Assembly: GCF_014648895.1 (NCBI RefSeq)
Contig: NZ_BMRZ01000005.1
Span: forward strand, 310,001 to 374,000
Reading direction: 5' to 3'
From: Streptomyces tanashiensis
GTDB taxonomy: Bacteria; Actinomycetota; Actinomycetes; Streptomycetales; Streptomycetaceae
Length of the DNA: 64,000 nt
Shown here one piece after another: positions 16,870-25,944 of the stretch. The position numbers were made by a program, and so were the translations under genes. A model generated the notes under the pieces. It was not told the DNA's origin. It did not search any database and was given only the letters and a program-made list of their open reading frames with translations. Numbering within the stretch: position 1 is the first letter of the stretch; each line of letters begins with the position of its first letter.

Positions 16870-17427
16870 ATGCCGATGTACGCGATGTCCCTGGGTGACG
16901 ACGGCGCGGAGCTGCGCCCGCTCGAACCGTGGCAGGCCGGGGAGTTCCTCGCCCACATGGACCGGGGACGGGAGTTCATCGGCGCCCGCAACGGACTCCC
17001 CGACGTCGTGACGGACCTGGAGTCGAGCCGGGCCTTCCTCCGCGCCTACGCGGAGAGGGCGGCGGCCGACACCGGACGCATCCACGGCATCTGGTCCGAC
17101 GGCACGCTCGTCGGCGCCGTGATCCTCCGCAAGCTCGACACCGTGGACGGCACGGCCGAGGCGGGCTGCTGGCTGGAGCCGGCGGGCGTGGGCAAGGGCC
17201 TCGTGACCCGGGCGGCCCGGGCGCTCATCGACTGGGCGATCGAGGTGCGGGGGGTCCACCGGGTGGAGTGGGTGGTCTCCTCCGACAACGAGCCCAGCAT
17301 CGCGGTGGCCCGGCGGCTCGGGATGACACGGGACGGCGTCCTGCGGGGCAGCTACCCGTACCGGGGCAAGCGGCACGACGAGGAGATCTGGTCCGTCCTG
17401 GCCCCGGACTGGCGCGCGACGCGGTGA
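16870..17427 (+). CDS. GNAT acetyltransferase, RimJ/RimL type
   Basis: A 185-residue N-acetyltransferase of the RimJ/RimL family. It has the mid-protein strand GCWLEPAGVGKGLVTRAARAL (acetyl-CoA-binding loop) and the C-terminal SSDNEPSIAVARRLGM typical of ribosomal-protein acetyltransferases. The ATG at 16870 follows AGGAAGG and is preferred over a GTG twelve bases upstream. It lies 21 bases after the oxidoreductase, likely in the same transcript. Whether it acts on a ribosomal protein or a small molecule is not evident. Confidence 0.82.
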   Translation: MPMYAMSLGDDGAELRPLEPWQAGEFLAHMDRGREFIGARNGLPDVVTDLESSRAFLRAYAERAAADTGRIHGIWSDGTLVGAVILRKLDTVDGTAEAGCWLEPAGVGKGLVTRAARALIDWAIEVRGVHRVEWVVSSDNEPSIAVARRLGMTRDGVLRGSYPYRGKRHDEEIWSVLAPDWRATR

Positions 17428-17437
17428 CCCGCGCGGC

Positions 17438-17508
17438 GCCGGCCCCGCGCGGTGCGGTGCTCCGGCCGCACGGGGGTGGGCCGGGGCGCCGTGCCGCGCG
17501 GGGCCGGC
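17438..17508. terminator. Long inverted repeat between convergent genes
   Basis: A 15-bp perfect inverted repeat (GCCGGCCCCGCGCGG and its complement) with a 41-base GC-rich interior separates the acetyltransferase gene from the convergent ABC permease gene. The large loop makes terminator function less certain. Confidence 0.5.
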
Positions 17509-17579
17509 CCTGAAGGACCGGGCGGGGCGGTGACCCGGCTCCGACCCCGGTCGCCGCCCCGTCGTCCCACCATCGCCGC

Positions 17580-19682
17580 TCACCGCGTGAGGCGCCACGC
17601 GGGGACGCCCGACGAGGCGACCGCGACCGCCGCGCACACTCCGGCCGCCACCCCGACCGTGCCCCACGGAAGGGCCAGAGCGACGGGCGCCGAGAGGGCC
17701 GCCAGGCCCGCTCCCAGAGCGCCCAGGACGACCGCCGTCACCGCCAGGCCGAGCAGCGTGCCGATGGCGACGGCGAGCGCCGCCTCGCCCGTCACGACCC
17801 GCAGGACCTGGCCGCGGGTGGCCCCGGCGAGCCGCAGCGAGGCCAGTTCCCCGCCCCGTACCGAGGTCGCCATCAGCAGGGTGTTGGCGAGGCCGATGGT
17901 CGTGTAGACGAGGGCGATGCCCAGGACCAGGATCATGCCCAGGCGGTTCTGCGGGTTGCCGGCCGCCTGGCGTTCGGGGGCCGTCCGGACGGTCCCGCCG
18001 CTCGTCTCCAGGGCGGCCCGCACCTCCGCCGCCCCGCCCCCGCGCGCGTCGATCCGGTCGAGGCCGGCGCCCGGCGCGTTCGCCCGGGTGACGTACGGCC
18101 CGTTGTCGCCGGTCCCCAGCGCGAGGACGGCCACGACCCGGAGCCGTACCGGACCGCTTCCGTCCGCCCGCCACACCTCGACGGTCTCGCCGACCCGGTG
18201 CCGCTCGAACTCCTCGTTCACGACGATCGACCGGTCGTCCAGGTCCCGCAGGTCACCGGCGGTCACCGGCAGCCGGGCGAGCTCCGCGAAGGCGGCCGGG
18301 TCGGCGACCGCCCGCGCCCCGTACTTCACGACGGCCTCGTCCCCGTCCCGTACGAAGACGGAGGTCGCCCCGGTCGGCGAGAGGACGGCCCCGGCCGGTG
18401 CGGCCGGCGACCTCAAGTCGTCGCCGCTCACCACGTACTGAGCCGTCGTCTGCTCCCGTGCCTCGGCCTCCTTCGCGCGCGTGACGCTCGTCGCCGAGCC
18501 GAAGAGCGTCCCGGCGAGCGCCACGGTCACGAGGACGGGCGCGGCGACGGCGGCGGTACGGCGGACGGCGGCCGCGCTGTTCTCCCGTACGAGCGTCCCC
18601 ACCGCCCCGCGCGCCCGCAGCAGCCGGGCCACGGGCCGGACGAGGAGCGGGGAGAGCAGCGCGACGCCGGTGATCAGGAGCATCGGGAGGGTCGTGTACG
18701 TCTTCCGCTTGAGCAGTCCGGACGGCTCGGTGGCGCAGGTCCAGACGAGCAGCCCGAGCCCGGCCAGGAGCAGCCCCGTGCCGAGGACGGCCCGGCCGAG
18801 GGGCAGGGTGTCGGCGTCGACGTCCGCCTCGCGCAGCGCGGCCGTCGGGCCGACCCTGCCGGCCCGCCGGGACGCGGCGACGGCGCCGGCGAGGGCGACG
18901 GTCACGCCCGTCCAGAAGGCCGCGTGGAAGGGCCAGGACGCACCGCCGATCGTGAACCACGCGGGCGCGAGGCCGCCGTCGACGAGGGTCCGGGCGAGGA
19001 CGGGCCCGCCGAGGGCGCCGAGCGCGCACCCGGTGGCGGAGGCGAGCACGCCGAGCGCCGCCGCCTCCGCGAGGAGGAGCCGCCGGATCTGGCCGGGGGT
19101 GGCCCCGGCGGTGCGGAGGAGCCCGAACTCGCGGCGGCGCAGCGCGACGGCGAAGGCGAAGGTGGAGGCGACCACGAAGACGGAGACGAAGGCGGTGACG
19201 CCGCCGGAGGTGCCGAGGAGGGCGTTGAGCGCGACGAGGGCGCGGGCGTCCCGCTCGGGGTCGGGGTCGGCCTGCCTGCGCTCGTTCCCGGTGAGGACCC
19301 GGGCGCGGTCGCCGACGAGCGCCCGGACCTCGGCGGCGGGGGCGTCGACGCCGACGGCGTCGGGGCCGCCGGTGGTGGTGACGGCCCAGCGGGCGCGGAG
19401 CTCGCGGAGCACTCCTTCGTCCACAGGCTGTGGACGGTCGAGCCGCTGCTCGACGGGCACGGTGCCGGGCCCGCGCCGCACGTCCAGCGTCAGCCGGTCC
19501 TGTCCCTGGACGACGACGGGCGAGGAGGCGAACCGCTGGGGAGAACGCTCGGGCGCGTCGAAGGTGGCGGAGAGGCCGAGTCCCATCGTGGTGAGCAGCC
19601 CGACGCCGAGCGCGAGCGCGACGAAGCCCCCGAGGAAGGAGGCCCAGCGGTCACGGAGTCCGGAGAGCACGACGGTCAGCAC
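17580..19682 (-). CDS. ABC transporter permease, FtsX/MacB-like
   Basis: A 700-residue permease with an N-terminal membrane anchor, an extracytoplasmic portion, and two clusters of FtsX-type helices: about residues 155-320 with GLLRTAGATPGQIRRLL, and the last 120 residues with SLRLAGATRGQVLRVV. Each cluster contains the LR.AGAT coupling motif of ten-helix permeases. The start GTG overlaps the end of the ATPase gene by seven bases. With the ATPase it forms a MacB/LolCDE-like exporter of unknown cargo, perhaps an antimicrobial or lipoprotein. Confidence 0.88.
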   Translation of the reverse strand: MLTVVLSGLRDRWASFLGGFVALALGVGLLTTMGLGLSATFDAPERSPQRFASSPVVVQGQDRLTLDVRRGPGTVPVEQRLDRPQPVDEGVLRELRARWAVTTTGGPDAVGVDAPAAEVRALVGDRARVLTGNERRQADPDPERDARALVALNALLGTSGGVTAFVSVFVVASTFAFAVALRRREFGLLRTAGATPGQIRRLLLAEAAALGVLASATGCALGALGGPVLARTLVDGGLAPAWFTIGGASWPFHAAFWTGVTVALAGAVAASRRAGRVGPTAALREADVDADTLPLGRAVLGTGLLLAGLGLLVWTCATEPSGLLKRKTYTTLPMLLITGVALLSPLLVRPVARLLRARGAVGTLVRENSAAAVRRTAAVAAPVLVTVALAGTLFGSATSVTRAKEAEAREQTTAQYVVSGDDLRSPAAPAGAVLSPTGATSVFVRDGDEAVVKYGARAVADPAAFAELARLPVTAGDLRDLDDRSIVVNEEFERHRVGETVEVWRADGSGPVRLRVVAVLALGTGDNGPYVTRANAPGAGLDRIDARGGGAAEVRAALETSGGTVRTAPERQAAGNPQNRLGMILVLGIALVYTTIGLANTLLMATSVRGGELASLRLAGATRGQVLRVVTGEAALAVAIGTLLGLAVTAVVLGALGAGLAALSAPVALALPWGTVGVAAGVCAAVAVASSGVPAWRLTR

Positions 19683-20425
19683 GACGGACCTCCCACGGGG
19701 ACGCCCGCCGTCTCCAGCGCCGTCATCCGCGCCGCGACCGTCTCCACCGTCGGCCCCGCCAGTTCGCCCGAGACCCTTCCGTCGACCAGGAAGACCACGC
19801 GGTCCGCGCGGGACGCCGCCACCGGGTCGTGGGTGACCATGACGATCGTCTGGCCGTCACGGTCGACGAGGTCCCGCAGCATGTCGAGCACCTCGCGGCT
19901 CGTCGTCGAGTCGAGCGCGCCGGTCGGTTCGTCGCCGAAGAGGACGGCGGGCCGGGTGATCAACGCCCGGGCGATCGCGACCCGTTGCTGCTGGCCGCCG
20001 GAGAGCTCGCCGGGCCGGTGCCGCTCCCGGCCGGCGAGCCCCACGCGCGCGAGTGCCTCCCGTGTCTCCGTACGGGACGGGCGGCGGCCGGCGAGCCGGA
20101 GCGGCAGGGCCACGTTCTGCGCGGCGGTCAGGGAGGGCAGCAGGTTGAAGGACTGGAAGACGAAGCCGATCCGGTCCCGCCGCAGCAGCGTGAGGCGCCG
20201 CTCGCTCAGCCCCTCCAGGGCGGTGCCGCCGACCTCCACGGTCCCGGCGGTGGGCCGGTCGAGACCGGCGGCGCACTGGAGGAGCGTGGACTTGCCGGAG
20301 CCGGACGGCCCCATGACGGCGGTGAAGGTGCCCGCGCGGAAGTCGAGGTCGACGCCGTCGAGGGCGCGGACGTCGCGATGGTGCCGGGCGAGCCGGCGGA
20401 GCCGTACGGCGGTGTTCGAGGTCAT
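19676..20425 (-). CDS. ABC transporter ATP-binding protein, MacB/LolD-like
   Basis: A 249-residue ATPase with Walker A GPSGSGKST, signature LSGGQQQRVAIARAL and Walker B VLFGDEPTGALDS, all intact, plus the H-loop THDP. It is the upstream gene of a two-gene operon with the FtsX-type permease. The family exports substrates using energy transmitted to extracytoplasmic domains. Confidence 0.92.
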   Translation of the reverse strand: MTSNTAVRLRRLARHHRDVRALDGVDLDFRAGTFTAVMGPSGSGKSTLLQCAAGLDRPTAGTVEVGGTALEGLSERRLTLLRRDRIGFVFQSFNLLPSLTAAQNVALPLRLAGRRPSRTETREALARVGLAGRERHRPGELSGGQQQRVAIARALITRPAVLFGDEPTGALDSTTSREVLDMLRDLVDRDGQTIVMVTHDPVAASRADRVVFLVDGRVSGELAGPTVETVAARMTALETAGVPVGGPSC

Positions 20426-20495
20426 GGCTCAAGCGAACCGTTTCGGCCGGCTCCGATCACGACCACCACCGGGCGTCCCGGCGGTAGGCCTGGCC

Positions 20496-21317
20496 CTACC
20501 CCTCCCGTACCGCCTTCACGAACACGTCCAGCGCGTCGAGGGGTTCACGCCCGCCGAGCAGCGCGCGCAGGTCGTTGCGCGCCACGCCCGTACCGTCCAG
20601 GAAGCCGTGGGCGATCGCCGAGTACGTGCTCGCCAGCATCGGCACCTGGAAGGGCATGGCACCGGAGGCGGCGATCGCGGCACGGGCCTCCGCGAGCGTG
20701 CCCGGGACGTACGCGGCGCCGAGGGCCGCCGCCAGGTCGGCGCCGCCGAGCGGACGCTCGCCGACGAGCTCGTACACCCGGTTCCGGTGGGCCGCCGGGT
20801 CCGTCGCGACGGAGACGGCGATGTCGGCGAGGTCCGCGCGGGCGACGGCGGCGAGCCGACCCTCGCCGAGGGGGCCGGTGATGCGGTGCTCGGCGTCGGG
20901 GGCGGCGATCCAGGTGAGGAACTCGGCGTAGAGGCCGTTGCGGAGGATCGTCCAGTCGAGCGTCGTGGACCGCCGGAGCCGCCGCTCGGTCCAGCGGTGC
21001 GCGAGCGCGTACGTCAGGTGGTCGCCGTCACCGGAGAGGCTGGTGTAGACGACGTGCCGGACGCCGGCGGCCTCGGCGGCCGAGATCGCGGCCCCGTGGC
21101 GGGCGACGACGACGTCGTCCTCCCCGTACCCCGCGGATATGAGGAGCAGGGTCTCCACGCCGGCGAAGGCCCCCGGGAGGGTCTCCGGCGCGTCGAAGTC
21201 GAGCCGGCGGGTGCCGGGACGTCCGGCGCGGGTGCCGAGGACGACGTCCTCGCGGCCGGCGAGCCGTTCGGCGACGAGCGAGCCGAGGGCGCCGGAGACG
21301 CCGGTGACGAGCAGCAT
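20496..21317 (-). CDS. NmrA-like NAD(P)-binding oxidoreductase
   Basis: A 273-residue atypical short-chain dehydrogenase whose N-terminus MLLVTGVSGALGSLVAERL carries the NAD(P) motif. The rest follows the NmrA/azoreductase-like pattern (VYTSLSGDGD, WTILRNGLYAEF) and lacks a clear catalytic YxxxK. The ATG at 21317 has a GGGGGA ribosome-binding site. It is divergent from an HxlR regulator, the usual arrangement for redox-responsive quinone or aldehyde reductases, so that regulator probably controls it. Confidence 0.85.
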   Translation of the reverse strand: MLLVTGVSGALGSLVAERLAGREDVVLGTRAGRPGTRRLDFDAPETLPGAFAGVETLLLISAGYGEDDVVVARHGAAISAAEAAGVRHVVYTSLSGDGDHLTYALAHRWTERRLRRSTTLDWTILRNGLYAEFLTWIAAPDAEHRITGPLGEGRLAAVARADLADIAVSVATDPAAHRNRVYELVGERPLGGADLAAALGAAYVPGTLAEARAAIAASGAMPFQVPMLASTYSAIAHGFLDGTGVARNDLRALLGGREPLDALDVFVKAVREG

Positions 21318-21400
21318 GGATTCCCCCTGGGGTCGTGACGGCTGAGACCATCGGGTTCCATCGTGAGCGGACGGACAAGATCGCGGAAGGAGGCACATCG

Positions 21401-21793
21401 ATGTCGGAAGGGCACACGGAGGTAACCACCGAGCCCCTGGTGAGCTGCGCCGAGGACTGCGGGGTGCGGGACGTCCAGGACCGGCTCGGCGACAAGTGGA
21501 CGGTGCACGTCGTCGTCGAACTCGCCTCGGGTGCACGGCGGTTCAGGGAGCTCCAGCGGCTCGTCACCGGGATCTCGCAGCGGATGCTCACCCTGACGCT
21601 GCGCCGCCTCGAACGGGACGGCCTCGTGTCGAGGACGGTGTACCCGACGACCCCGCCGCAGGTGGAGTACGCGCTGACGGAGACCGGCCGCAGCATGACC
21701 CACCTGATCAAGCAGCTGGTCGACTGGTCGCTCGACCACCGCGCGGTGATCGCCCGGTCGCGCGAGGAATGGGACGCGAGGGGCACGGCGTGA
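21401..21793 (+). CDS. HxlR-family transcriptional regulator
   Basis: A 130-residue winged-helix protein of the HxlR type: CGVRDVQDRLGDKWTVHVVVEL near the N-terminus, then RRFRELQRLVTGISQRMLT for the recognition helix. It has Cys residues near the N-terminus that could act as redox switches. The ribosome-binding site is GGAAGGAGG. It is divergent from the NmrA-like oxidoreductase, its likely target, and overlaps the next gene by four bases. Confidence 0.9.
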   Translation: MSEGHTEVTTEPLVSCAEDCGVRDVQDRLGDKWTVHVVVELASGARRFRELQRLVTGISQRMLTLTLRRLERDGLVSRTVYPTTPPQVEYALTETGRSMTHLIKQLVDWSLDHRAVIARSREEWDARGTA

Positions 21794-22905
21794 GCACGAC
21801 CATCGACAAGGCCTTCGAGGCGCTGTACGCGAGCGACGACGGCTCCCTCGACACGGCGGCCTCCCTGCTGGCCGCCGACCCGGGCACGGACGCGGAGCTG
21901 GCACGGCGCGGCGAGGAGTTCGTACGGACGTTGTGGACGCGGGGCTGGCAGCCGGCCGACCTGGTCCGGATGGCACGGCGCGACCTGGCGGACGAACACG
22001 TCCGCCTCGTCTCGGACCTGATCAGGACGGAGACGGCCGGCTACGGGCGGCTGCCGCACCGCTGGCAGGCGCAGATCGACGCACTGGACGACTCGGCCGC
22101 CCGGCCGACGGACCGCTTCTCCCGGGCCACGACCGTCCTGGAGCTGTACCGGCTGCTCGTCCGGCTGCCGCGCCTGGACGCGGTCGGCCCGGTACCGGGG
22201 GAGACCCTGCCGCCCGCGGCGGCGGGCGAGCCCCGGATGCTCACCCGGATCAGGGCGCTGCTCGCGAAGGCGGAGGCCACCGGATACCCGGAGGAGGCGG
22301 AGGCGCTCACCGCGAAGGCGCAGGAGCTGATGGCCCGGCACAGCCTGGACGAGGCCACGCTCGCGGCGGGCGCGCCGACCCCGGAGACGCCGGGCGCGAT
22401 CCGGATCGGGGTGGAGCCGCCGTACGAGCAGGCCAAGGCGATCCTGCTCGACGCGGTGGCGACGGCGAACCACTGCCGGGCGGTGTGGAACGAGACGTAC
22501 GGCTTCTCGACGGTGGTCGGCTTCGAGGCGGACCTGGACCCGGTCGAGCTGCTGTACACCTCGCTCCTCGTGCAGGGGACGGCGGCGATGACGCGGGCGG
22601 AGGCGGAGCAGCGGGCGGGCGGCCGGAAACGCACGAAGTCCTTCCGGCAGTCCTTCCTCCTCGCGTACGCGAACCGGCTGGGCGCCCGGCTCGCGGCGAC
22701 GTCCCGCCGGGTCGCCGCCGAGGCCCCGACGCTGCTGCCGGCCCTCGCGTCGCGGGAGGTCGCGGTCACCACCCGCACGGACGAACTCTTCCCGGAGACC
22801 CGGACGACCCGGGTCCGGGCGGCGTGGGACGAGGCGGGCTGGACGCACGGCGCCTCGGCCGCCGACCGAGCGGGCCTCCACCCGAACCGCCCCCACTTGC
22901 CGTAG
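21790..22905 (+). CDS. DUF2786 domain protein
   Basis: A 371-residue protein coupled (GTGA) to the HxlR gene. Residues about 145-185 (ending RIRALLAKAEATGYPEEAEA and the following AQELMARHSL) match the DUF2786 helical domain. The C-terminal 150 residues include RKRTKSFRQSFLLAYANRLGARL and resemble the zinc-free DUF7168-like extension. Function is unknown; the family is found in actinobacteria and phages. There are no membrane segments. Confidence 0.8.
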   Translation: MSTTIDKAFEALYASDDGSLDTAASLLAADPGTDAELARRGEEFVRTLWTRGWQPADLVRMARRDLADEHVRLVSDLIRTETAGYGRLPHRWQAQIDALDDSAARPTDRFSRATTVLELYRLLVRLPRLDAVGPVPGETLPPAAAGEPRMLTRIRALLAKAEATGYPEEAEALTAKAQELMARHSLDEATLAAGAPTPETPGAIRIGVEPPYEQAKAILLDAVATANHCRAVWNETYGFSTVVGFEADLDPVELLYTSLLVQGTAAMTRAEAEQRAGGRKRTKSFRQSFLLAYANRLGARLAATSRRVAAEAPTLLPALASREVAVTTRTDELFPETRTTRVRAAWDEAGWTHGASAADRAGLHPNRPHLP

Positions 22906-22987
22906 CACCGGCGCCGTGTGCCCGCGCCGGGGTGGGCGGCGCCCCCGCCCCCGTGTGTGGCCGCGCCCTGGAGGGCGCCCGCCCCCG

Positions 22988-23022
22988 TGTGGGCAATCGT
23001 CCCAGCGGAACGATTGCCCACA
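22988..23022. terminator. TGTGGGCAATCGT hairpin, recurrent Streptomyces-type element
   Basis: A perfect 13-bp stem (TGTGGGCAATCGT and its complement) with a 9-base loop follows the DUF2786 gene. I recall similar GGGCAATCG hairpins as recurrent intergenic elements in Streptomyces genomes; its position after a stop suits a terminator. The flanking sequence has CCCCCGTGTG repeats. Confidence 0.65.
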
Positions 23023-23092
23023 ACGGGCAGGGCACGACCGTCCGTCGTGGGGGGAAATGCCCGGTTCAGGGCGCGCGGATACGCTCAGGGGC

Positions 23093-25159
23093 ATGAGCTG
23101 GCTCCGGGCCCTGAAGGAGACCGCCCGCTCCGGCCTCACCGTAGAGCGGCGGCGGCTCGAACCCGTCGTAGCGGCCCGCGCCGCCCTGGGTCTCGCCCTC
23201 GTCGTGGGCGTCTCCCTCGCCCTCTTCGGCCCCTCCGTCGCCGCCTCCTCCGCCTTCGGCGCCTTCCAGGCGGCCATCGCCACCTTCCAGCGCTCCTGGC
23301 GCCCCCGCCCCACCCTCGCCCTCGCCTCCGGCGCCAGCCTCGCCGCGTCGACGTTCTTCGGCTATCTCACCGGCGCCCACGAGGTCCTCTTCCTCGCCCT
23401 GCTGCTGCTCTGGACGTTTCTGTCGGGGCTGGCCTGGGCCGCCGGCCCGACCGCCGGCATGATCGCCTCCTCCAACGTGGCGATCATGCTGGTGACGATC
23501 ACCCTCCCGACCTCCGTCGCCACCGCCGCCGGCCACGCCGCCATGATCTTCGCGGGCGGTGTCGTCCAGGCCGCCCTGGTCGTCCTCCTCCCGGTCCGCC
23601 GCTGGGGCGCCCAGCGCGACGCCCTCGCGGACGCGCTGGCGGCCGAGGCGGACTACGCCCGTCGCCTCCGCCACGACCCGGTCGCCCCGTTCGACCCCGT
23701 ACCGCTCATGACGGCCCGCAGCGCCGCCGCCGTGACGCCCCGCCAGGCCCGTACCCGCCCGGCGGAGCTGCACGGGGCGCGGGGGCTCGCGGAGCGGATC
23801 CGGCCGGTCCTGGCCTCGCTCGCGGACCCGGCGGTCGGCGTGCCGGAGGAGGGGCCGGAGCGGGGCCGGGTGCGGGAGCTGCTCGGCGCGGCGGCCGACG
23901 TCCTGGACGCCGCCGCGCACGCGATCCGGCACGGCGAGCCGGTCGTCCTGCCCCCACCCGCCCTCGCCGCCCTCCGTACCCCGGACACCGGCACGATCCT
24001 CAAGGGCCCGTCGCGCCGGGCGGCGCTCCGCCTGACGGCGCTGCTCGGCGACGTCGTCGAGACGGCGGAGCCGCGTCCGGAGAGGCCGGATGCGGACGAC
24101 GGAGCGGCCCGCACGCGCCCGACCCTGCCCCGGCTCGCGCCCCTGGTGCTCGCGGAGGTGCGCGGAGAGCTGCGCCCCGACTCCCCGGTCCTGCGGCACG
24201 CGGTCCGCGTCTCGACGGTCACGGCGGCCGGCTATCTGCTGGGGGCGTGGCTCCCGTTCGGGCACGGTTACTGGGCGCCGATGGCCTCGGTGATGGTGAT
24301 GCGCCCGGACTTCTCGCAGACGTACGCGCGCTCGGTGGCGCGGTTCGGAGGCACCCTCGTCGGCGTGGCGCTGGCGACGGCGGTCGTGCAGTCGGCGCAC
24401 CCGGGCACGTACCTGTCCGCCGCGCTCGCGGTGGTGTGCGCCTTCGGGATGTACCTGCTGATGCGGACGGGGTACGCGGCCGCCCAGGTCTTCGTCTCCG
24501 CGTACGTCGTCTTCCTGCTCGGCATGGACGGCGCGGGCCTGACCCAGACCGTACGGGACCGGGTCCTGCTGACCCTGCTCGGCGGACTCCTCGCGATGGT
24601 GTCGTACGCCGTCTACCCGGCCTGGGAGACACCCCGGCTGCGCGGCCGGCTCGCGGACTGGCTGGCGGCGGTCGGCGCGTACGCGGCCGTCGTCACCGCG
24701 CGGTACGCCGACCCGGCCGGGCCGGCCAGTCCCGACGTGCGGGAGGCGCTCCTGCGGACCCGCGAGGCCCGGGTCGCCTGGCAGGAGGCGGTGGCCCGGG
24801 CGACGCACGAACCGGTGCGGCACCGGGGGCTCTCGCACGCGGCGGTGGAGCAGGCCGAGCACGCGCTCGCGGAGTTCGGCCGGGTGGCGATGCTCCTGGA
24901 GGCGCACCTGCCGGAGCGCGGCGCCCCGCCGGTGCCCGCCGCGGCGTCCCTCGCCGAGTCCCTGCACCGGTCGACGGAGCGGGGCGCGAAGGAGGTGCGG
25001 GAGCGCAGGGAGCCGCACTGGGACGACCTGCGCGAGACGGTCACCGCCTGGTCCGCCGTGCCGCCGGACCACTTCCTGCTCGACAAGGGCGCCGTCCTGC
25101 TCCTGGACTCCCTGGAGGAGCTCACCACCGCCCTGACGGAGTCGAGGCGGCACCACTAG
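23093..25159 (+). CDS. FUSC-family membrane protein
   Basis: A 688-residue protein with two blocks of hydrophobic helices: about residues 25-165 and about 370-510, the latter including GHGYWAPMASVMVMRPDFSQT, a hallmark of fusaric-acid-resistance/aromatic-acid exporters (FUSC, YccS, AaeB). Hydrophilic parts separate and follow the blocks. It is probably an efflux-type membrane protein for aromatic acids or related compounds, but no partner gene is next to it. Confidence 0.85.
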   Translation: MSWLRALKETARSGLTVERRRLEPVVAARAALGLALVVGVSLALFGPSVAASSAFGAFQAAIATFQRSWRPRPTLALASGASLAASTFFGYLTGAHEVLFLALLLLWTFLSGLAWAAGPTAGMIASSNVAIMLVTITLPTSVATAAGHAAMIFAGGVVQAALVVLLPVRRWGAQRDALADALAAEADYARRLRHDPVAPFDPVPLMTARSAAAVTPRQARTRPAELHGARGLAERIRPVLASLADPAVGVPEEGPERGRVRELLGAAADVLDAAAHAIRHGEPVVLPPPALAALRTPDTGTILKGPSRRAALRLTALLGDVVETAEPRPERPDADDGAARTRPTLPRLAPLVLAEVRGELRPDSPVLRHAVRVSTVTAAGYLLGAWLPFGHGYWAPMASVMVMRPDFSQTYARSVARFGGTLVGVALATAVVQSAHPGTYLSAALAVVCAFGMYLLMRTGYAAAQVFVSAYVVFLLGMDGAGLTQTVRDRVLLTLLGGLLAMVSYAVYPAWETPRLRGRLADWLAAVGAYAAVVTARYADPAGPASPDVREALLRTREARVAWQEAVARATHEPVRHRGLSHAAVEQAEHALAEFGRVAMLLEAHLPERGAPPVPAAASLAESLHRSTERGAKEVRERREPHWDDLRETVTAWSAVPPDHFLLDKGAVLLLDSLEELTTALTESRRHH

Positions 25160-25274
25160 CGAGGTGGCACGCCAGAGATTTCGACGGCACGTCATCCAGC
25201 GGCGCACCGGGCGGAGTTGAAAGGGGGGAGGGTCGCGAACGGTCGTGGTCCCAGGAGATCCCAGGAGCAACCGG

Positions 25275-25859
25275 ATGAAGAAGTACCTGCTGGCCGCGGC
25301 CGGTGTCGTGGCCGCAGCGGTGATGGCGGCACCGTCGGCCGTGGGCGCGTCCGCCGAGACCTCCCTCAAGCCGGTCACCGCGCCGGCCGCCGCCGCGCCG
25401 GCCGCCGAGCAGGTCACCGCGCCCGTCTCCCTCCCCGCCGCCGCCCCGACCCGGATCCGTACCGTCCGTTCCGGCGAGCGTGTGGACGCCGGTCAGGGGT
25501 ACACGGTGTGGCTGACGGAGGACGGCAAGCACTGGGCGGGCCCGGACGGCTTCGAGAACTTCCGCAGCGTCGTCGACGGCAACATCGACCGCTCGCACCC
25601 CGGCGTCAGCCACCAGAGCGAAGGCAGCGAGGCCGGCGTCTTCCACTCGGGCCTGTACTACGGGACGCGGAAGGCCGGCCGCGTCGAACTCACCGACGCC
25701 GAGGGCCACAAGACCGTCGCCACGCTCGTCGCGCTGCCGGGCCGCTCCGACTGGGGCGTCTGGTACGCCCACACCGGGCCGTCCAAGGACAGCCCGGCCG
25801 TGGCGCTGTACGACCGTGCGGGCAAGCTCCTGGCCGACCTGCCCGCCCGGACGTTCTGA
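25275..25859 (+). CDS. Secreted protein sharing a domain with the downstream sigma partner
   Basis: A 194-residue exported protein with a classical signal peptide (MKKYLLAAAGVVAAAVMAAP, cleavage near residue 26), an Ala/Pro linker, and a domain from about residue 65 to the end beginning APTRIRTVR. The same domain, nearly identical at DNA level in its first 100 bases, forms the extracytoplasmic part of the gene at 26655. The function is not recognised. The ribosome-binding site CAGGAGCAA precedes the ATG. Confidence 0.8.
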   Translation: MKKYLLAAAGVVAAAVMAAPSAVGASAETSLKPVTAPAAAAPAAEQVTAPVSLPAAAPTRIRTVRSGERVDAGQGYTVWLTEDGKHWAGPDGFENFRSVVDGNIDRSHPGVSHQSEGSEAGVFHSGLYYGTRKAGRVELTDAEGHKTVATLVALPGRSDWGVWYAHTGPSKDSPAVALYDRAGKLLADLPARTF

Positions 25860-25944
25860 CCCGGCGCAAGCCACCGGGTGGGGCCCGTCACGGGGCGGGC
25901 CCCACCCGGTCCACCTCTCCCCCCAGAAAGCGAGGTCCGACACC

